This document shows positions 45,365 through 54,264 of a stretch of 64,000 nt of DNA, one piece after another. Origin of the DNA: Rhizobium sp. WYJ-E13. GTDB taxonomy: Bacteria; Pseudomonadota; Alphaproteobacteria; Rhizobiales; Rhizobiaceae. The stretch's first letter is position 1; every line of letters starts with the position of its first letter. Made by a program: the position numbers and the translations under genes. The stretch spans positions 2,728,001 to 2,792,000 of the forward strand of contig NZ_CP076853.1 of the NCBI RefSeq assembly GCF_018987265.1. Reading direction: 5' to 3'. Below the pieces are notes generated by a model. It saw nothing but the letters and a program-made list of their open reading frames with translations. It was not told the DNA's origin and made no database searches.

Positions 45365-46546
45365 ATGCTGCAACGTCCGTCAAGTTCATATAGCGGCGAA
45401 AGCTGGGCTAGTGCTGCGGCCGCTGGGGTTGTGCCCGAGCGGCTGGTGATCGTGACTGACGCCTGGCACCCGCAGGTCAATGGCGTTGTCCGCTCGATCG
45501 AGAACACCAATCGGGAACTCGCCAAGATGGGCGTCGAAGTCTCGATGGTGACGCCGGAGCGCTTCGCAAGCATCCCCTGCCCCACCTATCCCGAGATTCG
45601 CCTGTCGATCGCCTGGTATGGCCGTGTTGCCCGCGAGATCGAAAAGCACAATCCTTCCTACGTCCACATCGCGACGGAAGGCCCTCTGGGACTGACGGCG
45701 CGCCGCTGGTGCCTCCGCAAGCGCATGCCGTTCTCCACGAGCTACCACACCCGTTTCCCCGAATATGTTTCAGCCCGCCTGCCAATCCCCCAGAGCTGGC
45801 TCTATGCTTTCATACGGTGGTTCCACAACGGCGGCGCAGGCTGCATGGTCGCAACGCCCAGCCTCGCCCGGGAACTCGCTGCAAAGGGCGTGAAGAACCT
45901 CATGCCGTGGAGCCGCGGCATCGATGCGACGCAATTCCACCCGATGCCGTTGGAAGAGAAACCCTTCGGCCTTCCCCGTCCGATTTTCATGACGGTCGGC
46001 CGCGTGGCGCTGGAAAAGAACCTGCCGGCTTTCCTCGATCTCGACCTGCCCGGCTCGAAGGTGGTGGTCGGCGACGGCCCGGCGCGCGCGGATTTGGAGC
46101 AGCGCTATCCGGATGTGCACTTCACCGGCATCAAGCTCGGTGAGGATCTGGCAAAGGCCTATGCGCAGGCCGATGTCTTCGTCTTCCCGTCGCTGACGGA
46201 TACGTTCGGCAATACCATTCTGGAAGCGCTTGCGTCGGGCGTTCCAGTCGCGGCCTATCCCGTCACCGGCCCGCTGGATATCATCGGCGAGGAAAGCCTC
46301 GTCGGTGCGCTGGACGAGGATCTGCAGATGGCCTGCCTTGCTGCGCTTTCCGCCTCGCGGGAGAAGGCGCGCGAGCTCGCCATGCAATATTCCTGGGAAG
46401 CGGCGACGCTGCAGTTCATCAACAATATCCGCGCCGCCAACGGCGTCATCACGCCGAAATGGAAGAAGGCTTGGCAGTATGCCACCAAATCCCTTCCAAG
46501 AAGAAAGCCCGGCGAAAACGCCGGGCCTCTTCCGCCCACTGATTGA
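45365..46546 (+). CDS. Glycosyltransferase family 4
   Basis: 393 residues, GT-B fold without signal or membrane segment. N-terminal Rossmann part with IVTDAWHPQVNGVVRSIENT, C-terminal nucleotide-sugar part with FMTVGRVALEKN and the E-x7-E-like FVFPSLTDTFGNTILEALASG. The N-terminal motif resembles bacterial glycosyltransferases that glycosylate diacylglycerol (MgtA/Agt type in Agrobacterium) or add mannose. The product is not determined from sequence. I used ATG 45365; TTG 45329 lies in frame upstream. The last residues encode a Gly/Pro-rich tail that contains the terminator hairpin of the opposite gene. Confidence 0.87.
   Translation: MLQRPSSSYSGESWASAAAAGVVPERLVIVTDAWHPQVNGVVRSIENTNRELAKMGVEVSMVTPERFASIPCPTYPEIRLSIAWYGRVAREIEKHNPSYVHIATEGPLGLTARRWCLRKRMPFSTSYHTRFPEYVSARLPIPQSWLYAFIRWFHNGGAGCMVATPSLARELAAKGVKNLMPWSRGIDATQFHPMPLEEKPFGLPRPIFMTVGRVALEKNLPAFLDLDLPGSKVVVGDGPARADLEQRYPDVHFTGIKLGEDLAKAYAQADVFVFPSLTDTFGNTILEALASGVPVAAYPVTGPLDIIGEESLVGALDEDLQMACLAALSASREKARELAMQYSWEAATLQFINNIRAANGVITPKWKKAWQYATKSLPRRKPGENAGPLPPTD
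46506..46525 (-). terminator. Terminator of the esterase gene, inside the 3' end of the glycosyltransferase
   Basis: GCCCGGCG (46506-46513), loop AAAA, CGCCGGGC (46518-46525). On the minus strand it is followed by TTTCTT, so it ends the esterase transcript, while it lies within the last codons of the plus-strand gene. Confidence 0.85.
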
Positions 46547-46549
46547 TGC

Positions 46550-47563
46550 TTACTTGTGAAGGGCGGCCTGCAGCGTGTCGTTGGCGACGGAGATCGCGCC
46601 GCGCACAGCCGGCGTTTCGGCAATCGCGTTCAGAAGTACGAAATCGTGGATCGTGCCGTTGAAGCGGATCGACGTCACCTTCACGCCCGCCTGGGTAAGC
46701 TTGCGGCCATAGGCTTCGCCTTCGTCGCGCAAGACGTCGTTTTCATCGGTGATGATCAGTGCCGGCGGCAGGCCGTTCAGCTGCTCGAGCGAAGCCTGCA
46801 GCGGCGAAGCGGTCGGCTCCTTGCGCTTGGCTTCGTCAGGCAGATAGGCGTTCCAGAACCACTTCATGGCTTCCTTGGTCAGCCAAGGGCCATTGGCGAA
46901 CTGATTGTAGGAGCCAGTGTCGAAATTGGCATCGGTCACGGGGTAGAACAGCACCTGCTGGTCGATATCGGGACCGCCGCGTTCCTTGGCAAGCAGCGTC
47001 ACGACGGCTGCCATGTTACCGCCGACACTGTCGCCGGCAACAGCAAGGCGGCTGGCATCGATATGGAATTCCTTGGCGTGATCGGCGATATATTTCGTTG
47101 CGGCATAGGCCTGTTCGATAGCAATCGGATAACGCGCTTCCGGCGAACGATCGTAATCGACGAAGACGACAGCAGCCTTGGCGCCGTTGGCGATCTCGCG
47201 CACGAGCCGGTCATGCGTATCGGTATCACCCAGCACCCAGCCGCCGCCATGGAAATACATGACGACAGGCAGCGTGCCCTTGGCACCCTCGGGGCGAACG
47301 ACGCGCAGCTTGACGCTGCCGGTCGGGCCGACCTTGATGACCTTGTCCTCTTCCCGGGCTGCCAGCTTCTTCACGTCACCCTTCTGGGCGCCGGCGAGGA
47401 TGTTGCGGGCCTCATCAGGCGAGAAGGTATAGATCGGCTTGGAGCCTGCCAGGCTATCGATGAATTTCTGTGTTGTCGGTTCCAGCACCGGATCGGCAAA
47501 CGCTCCGATGGCGGACGCTGCCAGAATTGCTGCTGCGGAAACTGCGGTCTTGATGCCAGACAT
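46550..47563 (-). CDS. Secreted alpha/beta hydrolase, hormone-sensitive-lipase/acetyl-esterase type
   Basis: 337 residues with a signal peptide (1-23, SAIGAFA). HSL-family esterase: oxyanion motif VVMYFHGGGWVLGD, nucleophile VAGDSVGGNM (Ser about 187), acidic region IITDENDVLRDEG and His in GTIHDFVLL. It is divergent from the ohrR gene at 47727, and repeated operator-like boxes lie in the shared 163-base region, so its expression is probably controlled by organic peroxide sensing. ATG 47563 has AGAGGA upstream. Substrate unknown. The frame extends upstream to 47620 without a better start. Confidence 0.88.
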   Translation of the reverse strand: MSGIKTAVSAAAILAASAIGAFADPVLEPTTQKFIDSLAGSKPIYTFSPDEARNILAGAQKGDVKKLAAREEDKVIKVGPTGSVKLRVVRPEGAKGTLPVVMYFHGGGWVLGDTDTHDRLVREIANGAKAAVVFVDYDRSPEARYPIAIEQAYAATKYIADHAKEFHIDASRLAVAGDSVGGNMAAVVTLLAKERGGPDIDQQVLFYPVTDANFDTGSYNQFANGPWLTKEAMKWFWNAYLPDEAKRKEPTASPLQASLEQLNGLPPALIITDENDVLRDEGEAYGRKLTQAGVKVTSIRFNGTIHDFVLLNAIAETPAVRGAISVANDTLQAALHK

Positions 47564-47610
47564 TGTCGTATCCTCTTGGGGTTCGTTGCGTTCATCCGGA
47601 ACACGCTTTT

Positions 47611-47700
47611 TATATCGCACGCTACTTATTATCGTGCGATATATATTTTGGCATAGCTGCCATGCACTAAAATCGTATACGATTATTTATCGCACGATAT
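47611..47700. promoter_or_regulatory. Cluster of repeated operators between esterase and ohrR
   Basis: TATATCGCACG (47611-47621) and CGTGCGATATA (47633-47643) form 11-base inverted arms. AATCGTATACGATT (47671-47684) is a perfect palindrome. ATCGCACGAT (47689-47698) repeats the same core. Four related boxes lie in 90 bases. They are probably sites for OhrR, controlling both genes. Confidence 0.75.
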
Positions 47701-47726
47701 AATGTCCACCAGTTTTGGAGATTGAG

Positions 47727-48164
47727 ATGTCGGACCAGCTGAAACTCGATACGTTCATCTGTTTTGCCGTCTATACGGCAAGCCACGCCTTCAACCGCGT
47801 CTATAAGCCGCTGCTCGACGAGCTCGGTCTCACCTACCCGCAATATCTGGCCATGGTCTGTCTCTGGGAAGAAGACGGCCAGACCGTCGGTGGCCTCGGC
47901 GAAAAGCTCTTCCTGGAATCGAGCACGCTGACCCCGCTCCTGAAACGTCTGGAAACGGCAGGCTATATCCGTCGCGAACGCAGCAGAGAGGACGAGCGCG
48001 TCGTCGTGCTGCGCCTGACGGAGGAAGGCAAGCGGCTGAAGGAAAAGGCCGAGACCGTGCCGGGCTGCATCATCGACGCCAGCGGCCGCAGTGGAGATGA
48101 GCTTGCACGGCTGCAGGCAGAGATCGTCGCGCTGCGCGAAGCACTGAACAAGAGCGCATCCTGA
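47727..48164 (+). CDS. ohrR: MarR/OhrR family organic-peroxide sensor repressor
   Basis: 145 residues. OhrR signature FICFAVYTASHAFNRVYKPL and GLTYPQYLAMVCLW around the reactive Cys12, with a second Cys114 (VPGCIID) near the C-terminus, as in two-Cys OhrR proteins. Winged helix with LFLESSTLTPLLKRLE. On oxidation by organic hydroperoxides such proteins leave DNA. GGAG six bases before ATG 47727. No ohr gene is adjacent; instead a secreted esterase is divergent. Convergent with der. Confidence 0.9.
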   Translation: MSDQLKLDTFICFAVYTASHAFNRVYKPLLDELGLTYPQYLAMVCLWEEDGQTVGGLGEKLFLESSTLTPLLKRLETAGYIRRERSREDERVVVLRLTEEGKRLKEKAETVPGCIIDASGRSGDELARLQAEIVALREALNKSAS

Positions 48165-48224
48165 CGCCAGGCGCGCCCGGCGGCAGGCTCATTCCGGCCT
48201 GCGCGGCAACGCTGGAAAACCGCG

Positions 48225-49649
48225 CTAAGTCCGCTTCTTCTTCCCCTCATAGGGATTGTCCGGCGACCGGTAGTGGATCCGGATCGGTACGCTCGGCATG
48301 TCGAAATCAGCGCGCAGCCCGTTGATCAGGTAGCGCGTATAGGATTCCGGCAGGGCGTCCGAGCGGGTGCAGGACACCATGAAGGCCGGCGGGCGAGCCT
48401 TTACCTGCGTCATGTACTTGAGCTTGATGCGACGCCCGGAAACGGCCGGTGGCGGGTGCTGCACCTGCTGCTGCTCCAGCCAGCGATTGAGCTTGGCGGT
48501 CGAGATGCGCTTGTTCCAGACGCGATCGGTATCGATGATCGACTGCATCAGCTTGTCGAGCCCCCAGCCGGTCTGGCCGGAGATCGGCACGGCACGAATG
48601 CCGCGCGCCTGCGGCAGTAACCGGTCGGTCTTCTCGCGCAGGTCAGCGAGCACGGCCTGGCGATCCTCGATCATGTCCCACTTGTTGAATGCGAGAACCG
48701 CCGCGCGGCCTTCGCGCAACACGAGGTCGACGATATGGAGATCCTGCTTCTCGAAGGGGATCGTCGCATCGAAGACGATAACGACGGTTTCGGCAAAGCG
48801 GATGGCGCGCAGCGCATCGGCGACGGAAAGCTTTTCCAGCTTCTCGATCACCTTGGCCTTGCGGCGCATGCCGGCCGTATCGAACATCTTGATCGTGCGG
48901 CCCCGCCAGTCCCATTCCACGGAGATGGAATCGCGCGTTATGCCGGCTTCCGGCCCCGTCAGCAGCCGGTCCTCGCCGAGGAACCGATTGATGAGCGTCG
49001 ACTTGCCGGCGTTCGGACGACCGACGATCGCAACACGCAGCGGCTTGGTGTCGTCATAGGCGGGCTCTTCGTCGTCTTCACCCTCGTCGCCTGATGGTTG
49101 CGGCAGGTCGACATCGGTGACGGCAACGTCTTCTTTCGACGGATAAGCGACATCCTCGCCGAGCGCAGCAACGATGGCGTCGCGCAGATCGAGCATGCCC
49201 TGCCCATGTTCGGCCGAAATCGGCACGGGTTCGCCAAGCCCCAGCGAGTAGGCATCGTAGAAACCGCTGTCGGAACCGCGCGCCTCGGACTTGTTGGCAA
49301 CGAGCACGACCGGCTTTCCGCGACGGCGCAGCATCTCGCCGAGCGCCGTATCGACCGGCGTCAGCCCGGTTTTAGCATCGACGACGAAGAGCGATAGATC
49401 GGCCTCGTCGATTGCCGTTTCCGTCTGCTGCCGCATACGGCCCTGCAGGCTCTCATCCGTCATCTCTTCGAGGCCTGCCGTATCGACAATTGTAAAACGC
49501 AGGTCAATAAGCCGCGCTTCGCCCGGGCGGCGGTCGCGGGTCACGCCGGGCGTGTCATCGACAAGCGCAAGCTTCTTCCCAACCAGCCGGTTGAAAAGCG
49601 TCGACTTGCCGACATTCGGGCGACCGACGATGGCGACCGTAAAACTCAT
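48225..49649 (-). CDS. der: GTPase Der (EngA), ribosome assembly
   Basis: 474 residues. Two tandem GTPase domains, GRPNVGKST (residues 9-17) and GRPNAGKST (about 212-220), with [19 protein letters not shown] and NKWDM G4 motifs, then a KH-like C-terminal domain. An acidic stretch [13 protein letters not shown] separates the two GTPase domains. It acts in 50S subunit maturation. It is co-directional with the YfgM-like gene 17 bases upstream. Confidence 0.97.
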   Translation of the reverse strand: MSFTVAIVGRPNVGKSTLFNRLVGKKLALVDDTPGVTRDRRPGEARLIDLRFTIVDTAGLEEMTDESLQGRMRQQTETAIDEADLSLFVVDAKTGLTPVDTALGEMLRRRGKPVVLVANKSEARGSDSGFYDAYSLGLGEPVPISAEHGQGMLDLRDAIVAALGEDVAYPSKEDVAVTDVDLPQPSGDEGEDDEEPAYDDTKPLRVAIVGRPNAGKSTLINRFLGEDRLLTGPEAGITRDSISVEWDWRGRTIKMFDTAGMRRKAKVIEKLEKLSVADALRAIRFAETVVIVFDATIPFEKQDLHIVDLVLREGRAAVLAFNKWDMIEDRQAVLADLREKTDRLLPQARGIRAVPISGQTGWGLDKLMQSIIDTDRVWNKRISTAKLNRWLEQQQVQHPPPAVSGRRIKLKYMTQVKARPPAFMVSCTRSDALPESYTRYLINGLRADFDMPSVPIRIHYRSPDNPYEGKKKRT

Positions 49650-49665
49650 TCTTTTCCCTTAAGCC

Positions 49666-50349
49666 TTAACCCTGCGCGGCGGGCGCCTTGCCGGATGCGG
49701 TGATGAGATCAAGCATCATATGAGCGCGATTGGCAACATTGCGTGGGCTGTCGACATCGTCGACGATTGACTGGAACCACTGGCGCGCCTGGGCCATGTT
49801 GCCGGCCTTGTAGGCGGCAAGACCAAGCGCCTCGCGCGCCGAATGGCGGAAGGCATTCCCCGGTACGGCCATTTCTTCGACGGCGGCAGAAACCTGTTCA
49901 TAGGTGCCGTTCTCGATCAGCAGCCAGCCGGCGCGCATCTTGGCAGCATCCTGCACGGCGGCCGGGACGGATTTGTCCTTGGCGATGGCCTCGAAGGACG
50001 CGATCGCTCCGGCATTGTCGCCCTTCTGCGACTGGACGGTCGCTGCACGCATGCGCGCCAGAACCGGATAGGCGCCGTGGCCTTCCTTTTCCAGCTTGTC
50101 GAGTGCGGCGAGCGCCTCGTCCGTCTTGTTCTCGTCGGCAAGCTTCATCGCCGCCAGGAATTGGTCGCCGGCGCCGGAGGAACGGGTATTGTCCCAATAT
50201 TCGTAGGCGACCTTGCCGATGGTTCCGAGCACGATGAGAACGGCAATGGCAATGACATAGCGGCCAAACCGGCGCACTGCGCCCTTCATCTGGTCGGAAC
50301 GCAGTTCCTCGTTGACTTCACGAATGAAGCTGTCGTCGTTGAATGCCAT
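49666..50349 (-). CDS. YfgM-like tetratricopeptide (TPR_21) membrane protein
   Basis: 227 residues: one membrane helix at about 31-50 (YVIAIAVLIVLGTIGKVAYE) and a periplasmic TPR-like helical domain with repeated motifs such as LAALDKLEKEGHGAYPVLAR. YfgM of E. coli is an ancillary subunit of the Sec translocon, and this layout agrees. ATG 50349 has GGAGA upstream and gives the family length; the frame continues upstream to 50379. It is 16 bases before der on the same strand. Confidence 0.85.
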   Translation of the reverse strand: MAFNDDSFIREVNEELRSDQMKGAVRRFGRYVIAIAVLIVLGTIGKVAYEYWDNTRSSGAGDQFLAAMKLADENKTDEALAALDKLEKEGHGAYPVLARMRAATVQSQKGDNAGAIASFEAIAKDKSVPAAVQDAAKMRAGWLLIENGTYEQVSAAVEEMAVPGNAFRHSAREALGLAAYKAGNMAQARQWFQSIVDDVDSPRNVANRAHMMLDLITASGKAPAAQG

Positions 50350-50450
50350 TCTTGTCTCCGGCCGCGGATACCCATACACAGTGCAAAACGCACATTGTCG
50401 GGCCTTCTACTCCATTTTGCGGCCGTTGTAAGGGGGATATCGCAGAATCG

Positions 50451-51047
50451 TCACGAAGCAAGCATCGGTAGCGGGGCAACACCGATCAGCCATTCGTGAA
50501 CACGCCCGATCATCAGCGCCCAGACGATCGCGCCGATGATGACGGCGTAGAGGTCATACTTGGCCGACACGAAGGTGGGCAACGTGATCTCTCCGCGCTG
50601 CTGGCGCCGCTTCAGCGAGATGCGAAGCACCACGCCCCAGATCAGGAAGGCTGTAAAAAGCAGCACCGAATAGGCTTCGCCGTTCGACAATAGATGGGCG
50701 AGCGCCCAGATCTTCACCGACAGCACGATCGGATGTTTCGTCTTCGTCTTGATATAGCCGCCTGGCAGGAAACCGGCGACCAGACAGATCACCGCGATCA
50801 GCATCAGCGTGACGGTAAGGTGGGCCATACCAACAGGCGGATTATAAAGGAGGCCGATCGGCTCGCTGCGCGCCACGCCGAAGGCGTAGATCACGAAGAT
50901 CAGCGTCAGGATGCTCGCAACCGAATGGATAGCCATCCAGGCAGGCTTGCCGATCCCATCGATCATCGCCTGCCGGAAGCCCGGCACGGCGACGCGGATC
51001 AGATGAACGCCGAGGAAGAGAATGAGGCTGAGGACGAGCAGAGCCAT
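50451..51047 (-). CDS. NnrU family membrane protein
   Basis: 198 residues with five or six hydrophobic helices. The N-terminal LVLSLILFLGVHLIRVAVPGF and the GGYIKTKTKHPIVLSVKIWALAH block are family signatures. NnrU proteins occur with denitrification genes in some rhizobia, but similar proteins are widely present without them, as here. ATG 51047 has AGGAAA upstream, and the frame extends upstream to 51155. Divergent from the deacetylase gene. Specific function unknown. Confidence 0.83.
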   Translation of the reverse strand: MALLVLSLILFLGVHLIRVAVPGFRQAMIDGIGKPAWMAIHSVASILTLIFVIYAFGVARSEPIGLLYNPPVGMAHLTVTLMLIAVICLVAGFLPGGYIKTKTKHPIVLSVKIWALAHLLSNGEAYSVLLFTAFLIWGVVLRISLKRRQQRGEITLPTFVSAKYDLYAVIIGAIVWALMIGRVHEWLIGVAPLPMLAS

Positions 51048-51154
51048 GATGATCTGGTTTTCCTGTTTAATGGTCAGCCATGAATTACCGGCAGACGGTG
51101 AAAAATGCCAGCGAGACCGCAGCTTCGCCGCATTTCTGTAACAGGAAAACCGCA

Positions 51155-52165
51155 ATGCAAATTGTCGCGGTGCCCATGTTTCGTTCTATTTTTTCTGCTT
51201 CCCTCGCCCTGTCTCTGATTTTTCCTGCCGTTGCGGAGGCCGCCGACAAGCCGAAGCAGCTGGTTATCATCTCCTTCGACGGCGCTCACGACAACGCACT
51301 CTGGCAGAAGAGCCGCGAAATGGCGGCAAAGAACGGCGCGCACTTCACCTACTTCCTCTCCTGTACCTTCCTGATGAATGAGGCAGCGAAGAAGGCCTAC
51401 CAAGCCCCTCATCAGAAACGCGGAAAATCCAATGTCGGTTTTGCGCAGAGCGACGATGAGATCCGCGAGCGCCTCGGCAATATCTGGCACGCCCACCTAG
51501 AGGGGCACGACATTTCCAGCCATGCCTGCGGCCATTTCGACGGAAGGCAATGGAGCGAGGCGGACTGGTCGGCCGAATACGCGACGTTCAAGACGACGCT
51601 GAAGAACGCCTGGAAGGGCGTCGGCTTGGACGAACCGGCCGGCTGGCAGGATCTGGTCGACCACGGCATCAAGGGTTTTCGCGCACCCTACCTGTCGACC
51701 GGCGGCGGTGCGGACATGATCGCAGCCGAGAAGAAAGCAGGCTTCACCTATGACGCAAGCCTCGTCACCAAGGGGCCGGCCATGCCGGTCGAGGAACACG
51801 GGGTCATCCGCTTCGGTCTCCCGCTCATTCCGGAAGGCCCGGCCGAAAAGCCTGTTATCGGTATGGATTACAATCTCTTCGTCCGGCACTCCAAGGGCGA
51901 AGAGGATTCCGCCGACAGCGCTGCTTTCGAGGAGCGCGCCTATGCCGCCTTCAAGGAGGCCTTCGACAGGCAATATGCCGGCAGCCGCATTCCCCTGCAG
52001 CTCGGCTTCCACTTCGTGGAGATGAACGGCGGCGCCTATTGGCGTGCGCTCGACAGGCTGGTCGGCGACGTCTGCCACAGGGCCGATGTCGCCTGCGTCA
52101 GCTATTCCGAAGCGATCCCCATGATCGAGGCACGTGGCCAGTTGCAGCAGACATCCGGGTTGTAA
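51155..52165 (+). CDS. Polysaccharide deacetylase family protein (NodB-homology)
   Basis: 336 residues, signal peptide (about 1-30, SLIFPAVAEAA). Catalytic motifs: SFDGAHD (base Asp), HDISSHACGH (metal His pair, H-x(5)-H like SHxxxH) and the Arg/Pro strand FRAPYLSTGG. CE4-type deacetylase on surface or cell-wall glycans, substrate unknown. I chose ATG 51155 because AGGAAAACC lies upstream; ATG 51176 is possible. It is divergent from the NnrU gene. Confidence 0.85.
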   Translation: MQIVAVPMFRSIFSASLALSLIFPAVAEAADKPKQLVIISFDGAHDNALWQKSREMAAKNGAHFTYFLSCTFLMNEAAKKAYQAPHQKRGKSNVGFAQSDDEIRERLGNIWHAHLEGHDISSHACGHFDGRQWSEADWSAEYATFKTTLKNAWKGVGLDEPAGWQDLVDHGIKGFRAPYLSTGGGADMIAAEKKAGFTYDASLVTKGPAMPVEEHGVIRFGLPLIPEGPAEKPVIGMDYNLFVRHSKGEEDSADSAAFEERAYAAFKEAFDRQYAGSRIPLQLGFHFVEMNGGAYWRALDRLVGDVCHRADVACVSYSEAIPMIEARGQLQQTSGL

Positions 52166-52285
52166 GGCACCCTTACCTACTTAAAATGTTGGATATCAAA
52201 AACCACCTGCACCAATTGATTGCATCCGACCTGCGCTTTGATAAGCATTACATCATGAATGCGCACAAGCACAGGTGGTGGTGTC

Positions 52286-52816
52286 ATGACGGCTATTGTG
52301 TACTTCGAGTGTCTGACCGACAAAGACGAGTTTCCCACTTGTGAAACCGGCTTTTTCATCTGGGACATCGTCACCAACCTTCTTTACGGCGACGGAGCGG
52401 TCGCCGAGATGTTCGAACTTGATCCCTCGGAAACGGCAAACGGCCTGCCGCTCGAAGCCTATATCTCCCGCATCCATCCGGAGGATCAGCCGGCCGCCGC
52501 CAGGATCATCCATGACACGATCCTGACACAGGAGCCGGAACACCAAAGCTACCGCACCCGCTGCGCCAACGGCGCCTTCCATCAGGTCATGGTCTTCGGA
52601 CGCTGCTTCCGCGACAAGAACGGCATTCCGTCCCTTTATGGCGGCATCATCTTTCCCCTTCCGGAGGAAGCACCGGCGGCCACGCCGCTGCTCGACCATT
52701 GCCTCGCCGCCTATGACATCGCCCTCAGGGAGGGCAACGTGGCTGTTGCGGATCATATTCTGGAGGCATTGATGGATTTGGATTGGAAAAATACGGGGTG
52801 CAACCGCCCGAATTGA
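52286..52816 (+). CDS. Stand-alone PAS domain protein
   Basis: 176 residues with a PAS_3-type domain (about 18-125): GFFIWDIVTNLLYGD, SRIHPEDQPAAAR and HQVMVFGRCFRD. The rest is helical and no effector domain is visible. GGTGGT upstream of ATG 52286 is a possible ribosome-binding site. Same design as the PAS protein at 17529-17990. A terminator follows 24 bases after the stop. Partner unknown. Confidence 0.8.
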   Translation: MTAIVYFECLTDKDEFPTCETGFFIWDIVTNLLYGDGAVAEMFELDPSETANGLPLEAYISRIHPEDQPAAARIIHDTILTQEPEHQSYRTRCANGAFHQVMVFGRCFRDKNGIPSLYGGIIFPLPEEAPAATPLLDHCLAAYDIALREGNVAVADHILEALMDLDWKNTGCNRPN

Positions 52817-52839
52817 CGATCTGCCGGACTCTCAAACCG

Positions 52840-52874
52840 AAAGGGCCACCGTTTCGGTAGCCCTTTCTGTTTTT
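52840..52874 (+). terminator. Terminator of the PAS gene
   Basis: AAAGGGC (52840-52846) and GCCCTTT (52860-52866) around a loop with ACC/GGT pairing, followed by CTGTTTTT. It lies directly before the end of bacA on the other strand. Confidence 0.85.
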
Positions 52875-52875
52875 G

Positions 52876-54141
52876 TCAGCCGTCGACGTGAACGACGCCA
52901 GCCTCACGCTCTAGATAACGCTGATCGATATCCGGCAGCGGCTCATCGTCAATTGCCGCTTCGAAGGCCTTGAGACGCTTGTGAATGGACAGCAGTTCGA
53001 TGATCGTCGACCAGGAGTTGACGAGAAATTGGAAGGAATTGCTCACCTGGCCGAAGGCGGTCGAGATCTGTTGGAAGATGCCGAAGGTGATGGCACCGGC
53101 GACGAGAGTCGGCGTCATAAAAAAATAGACGAAAAGATTGTCGGCCTGCAGATAAAACGAGCGGGCAATATCGAAATACATATAGTGAAAGTAAAGCGTG
53201 AAATAATTCGCTCTTACCCTTGAGAACAGTTCTCGGACGGTCGGCGGTTGCGCTCGGTCGGCATGATCCTCACCATAGACCAGTTCCTTGCGGTAGGCAG
53301 CCTCCACGCGTTGGTTCTTAAAATTTAGCCCAGGCAATTTGATACCCGCGACAGCAAGCAGGACGGTGCCGAAGGCCGACCAGAAGATAGCCAGCCAGAA
53401 AAGAGAGTTCGGCACTTCACCGAGCACCGGCAGCGCCGTGACGTAATGCGATAGCTCCAGCATGATCGGCAGGAAGACGACCAGCGTCATTACTGAATTG
53501 ATCAGGTTGATGCCGAGGCCTTCCAGGGTGCTGGAAAAGCGCATCGTATCCTCCTGCACACGCTGCGATGCGCCTTCGATATGGCGGAGCTTTTCCCAAT
53601 TGGCCATGTAGAAATTGTTCATCGCAGTTCGCCAGCGGAAGATGTAGTGCCTGGTGAAGAAATCGGTCAGGATCGATACGAACATCGCGAGGAAAGCGAT
53701 CTGCGCAAAAATCAGAAATAGATCGTAAAAGTTCTCGACGGTAATACCCGGCTTCTTCGCCAGCGCATTCTGCAGCAGATCACCAAAAGGCCGGCGCCAG
53801 TTGTTGATGACGACCGTGATCTGCACGCCAAAATAGGTAACGAAGATGATCAGCGCCGATCCCCAGACGGACCACAGCTTCCACGGATGATGCAGCGCCT
53901 TTAGATGCCAGAAGCCGCAAAAGATGAGTGCGGCTAAAAGGAAGTAGCCGTAAAACCAGAGATTTTCCGGCAGCAGAAAGAACGAGAGATCAATCGGCTG
54001 CTGCTCTTCGGGAACCGGCGTAAAACCAAGCGAAGCACCGAGACCGGCAGCGAAGAAATACCAGCCAAAAATTGCAGCCAGCGTCCAGACTGCGAGCGAA
54101 GTAAAGAACGCCTTTGGCTGGGGGAAGAAGGAATGAAACAC
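52876..54141 (-). CDS. bacA: SbmA/BacA peptide transporter
   Basis: 421 residues. Inner-membrane proton-driven importer of antimicrobial peptides, needed by rhizobia to survive nodule-specific cysteine-rich peptides in bacteroids. The conserved blocks YGYFLLAALIFCGFWHLKAL, INNWRRPFGD, MNNFYMANWEKLRHIEGASQR, EDTMRFSSTLEGLG and HYMYFDIARSFYLQ are intact, with about seven helices and no ATPase domain. The start is GTG 54141 with AGGAAAG upstream. It ends next to the PAS terminator. Confidence 0.95.
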   Translation of the reverse strand: MFHSFFPQPKAFFTSLAVWTLAAIFGWYFFAAGLGASLGFTPVPEEQQPIDLSFFLLPENLWFYGYFLLAALIFCGFWHLKALHHPWKLWSVWGSALIIFVTYFGVQITVVINNWRRPFGDLLQNALAKKPGITVENFYDLFLIFAQIAFLAMFVSILTDFFTRHYIFRWRTAMNNFYMANWEKLRHIEGASQRVQEDTMRFSSTLEGLGINLINSVMTLVVFLPIMLELSHYVTALPVLGEVPNSLFWLAIFWSAFGTVLLAVAGIKLPGLNFKNQRVEAAYRKELVYGEDHADRAQPPTVRELFSRVRANYFTLYFHYMYFDIARSFYLQADNLFVYFFMTPTLVAGAITFGIFQQISTAFGQVSNSFQFLVNSWSTIIELLSIHKRLKAFEAAIDDEPLPDIDQRYLEREAGVVHVDG

Positions 54142-54264
54142 GGGGGGTTTTGCTTTCCTGAACTGGAGTCACGGAAGAGTGGCGAACCACTGATTGCCCG
54201 GAAATTAAGGCAGTTCGAAGAAAGCGGCAATGGGTCCAGCCCATTGTTACGCACTTGTAATCAC

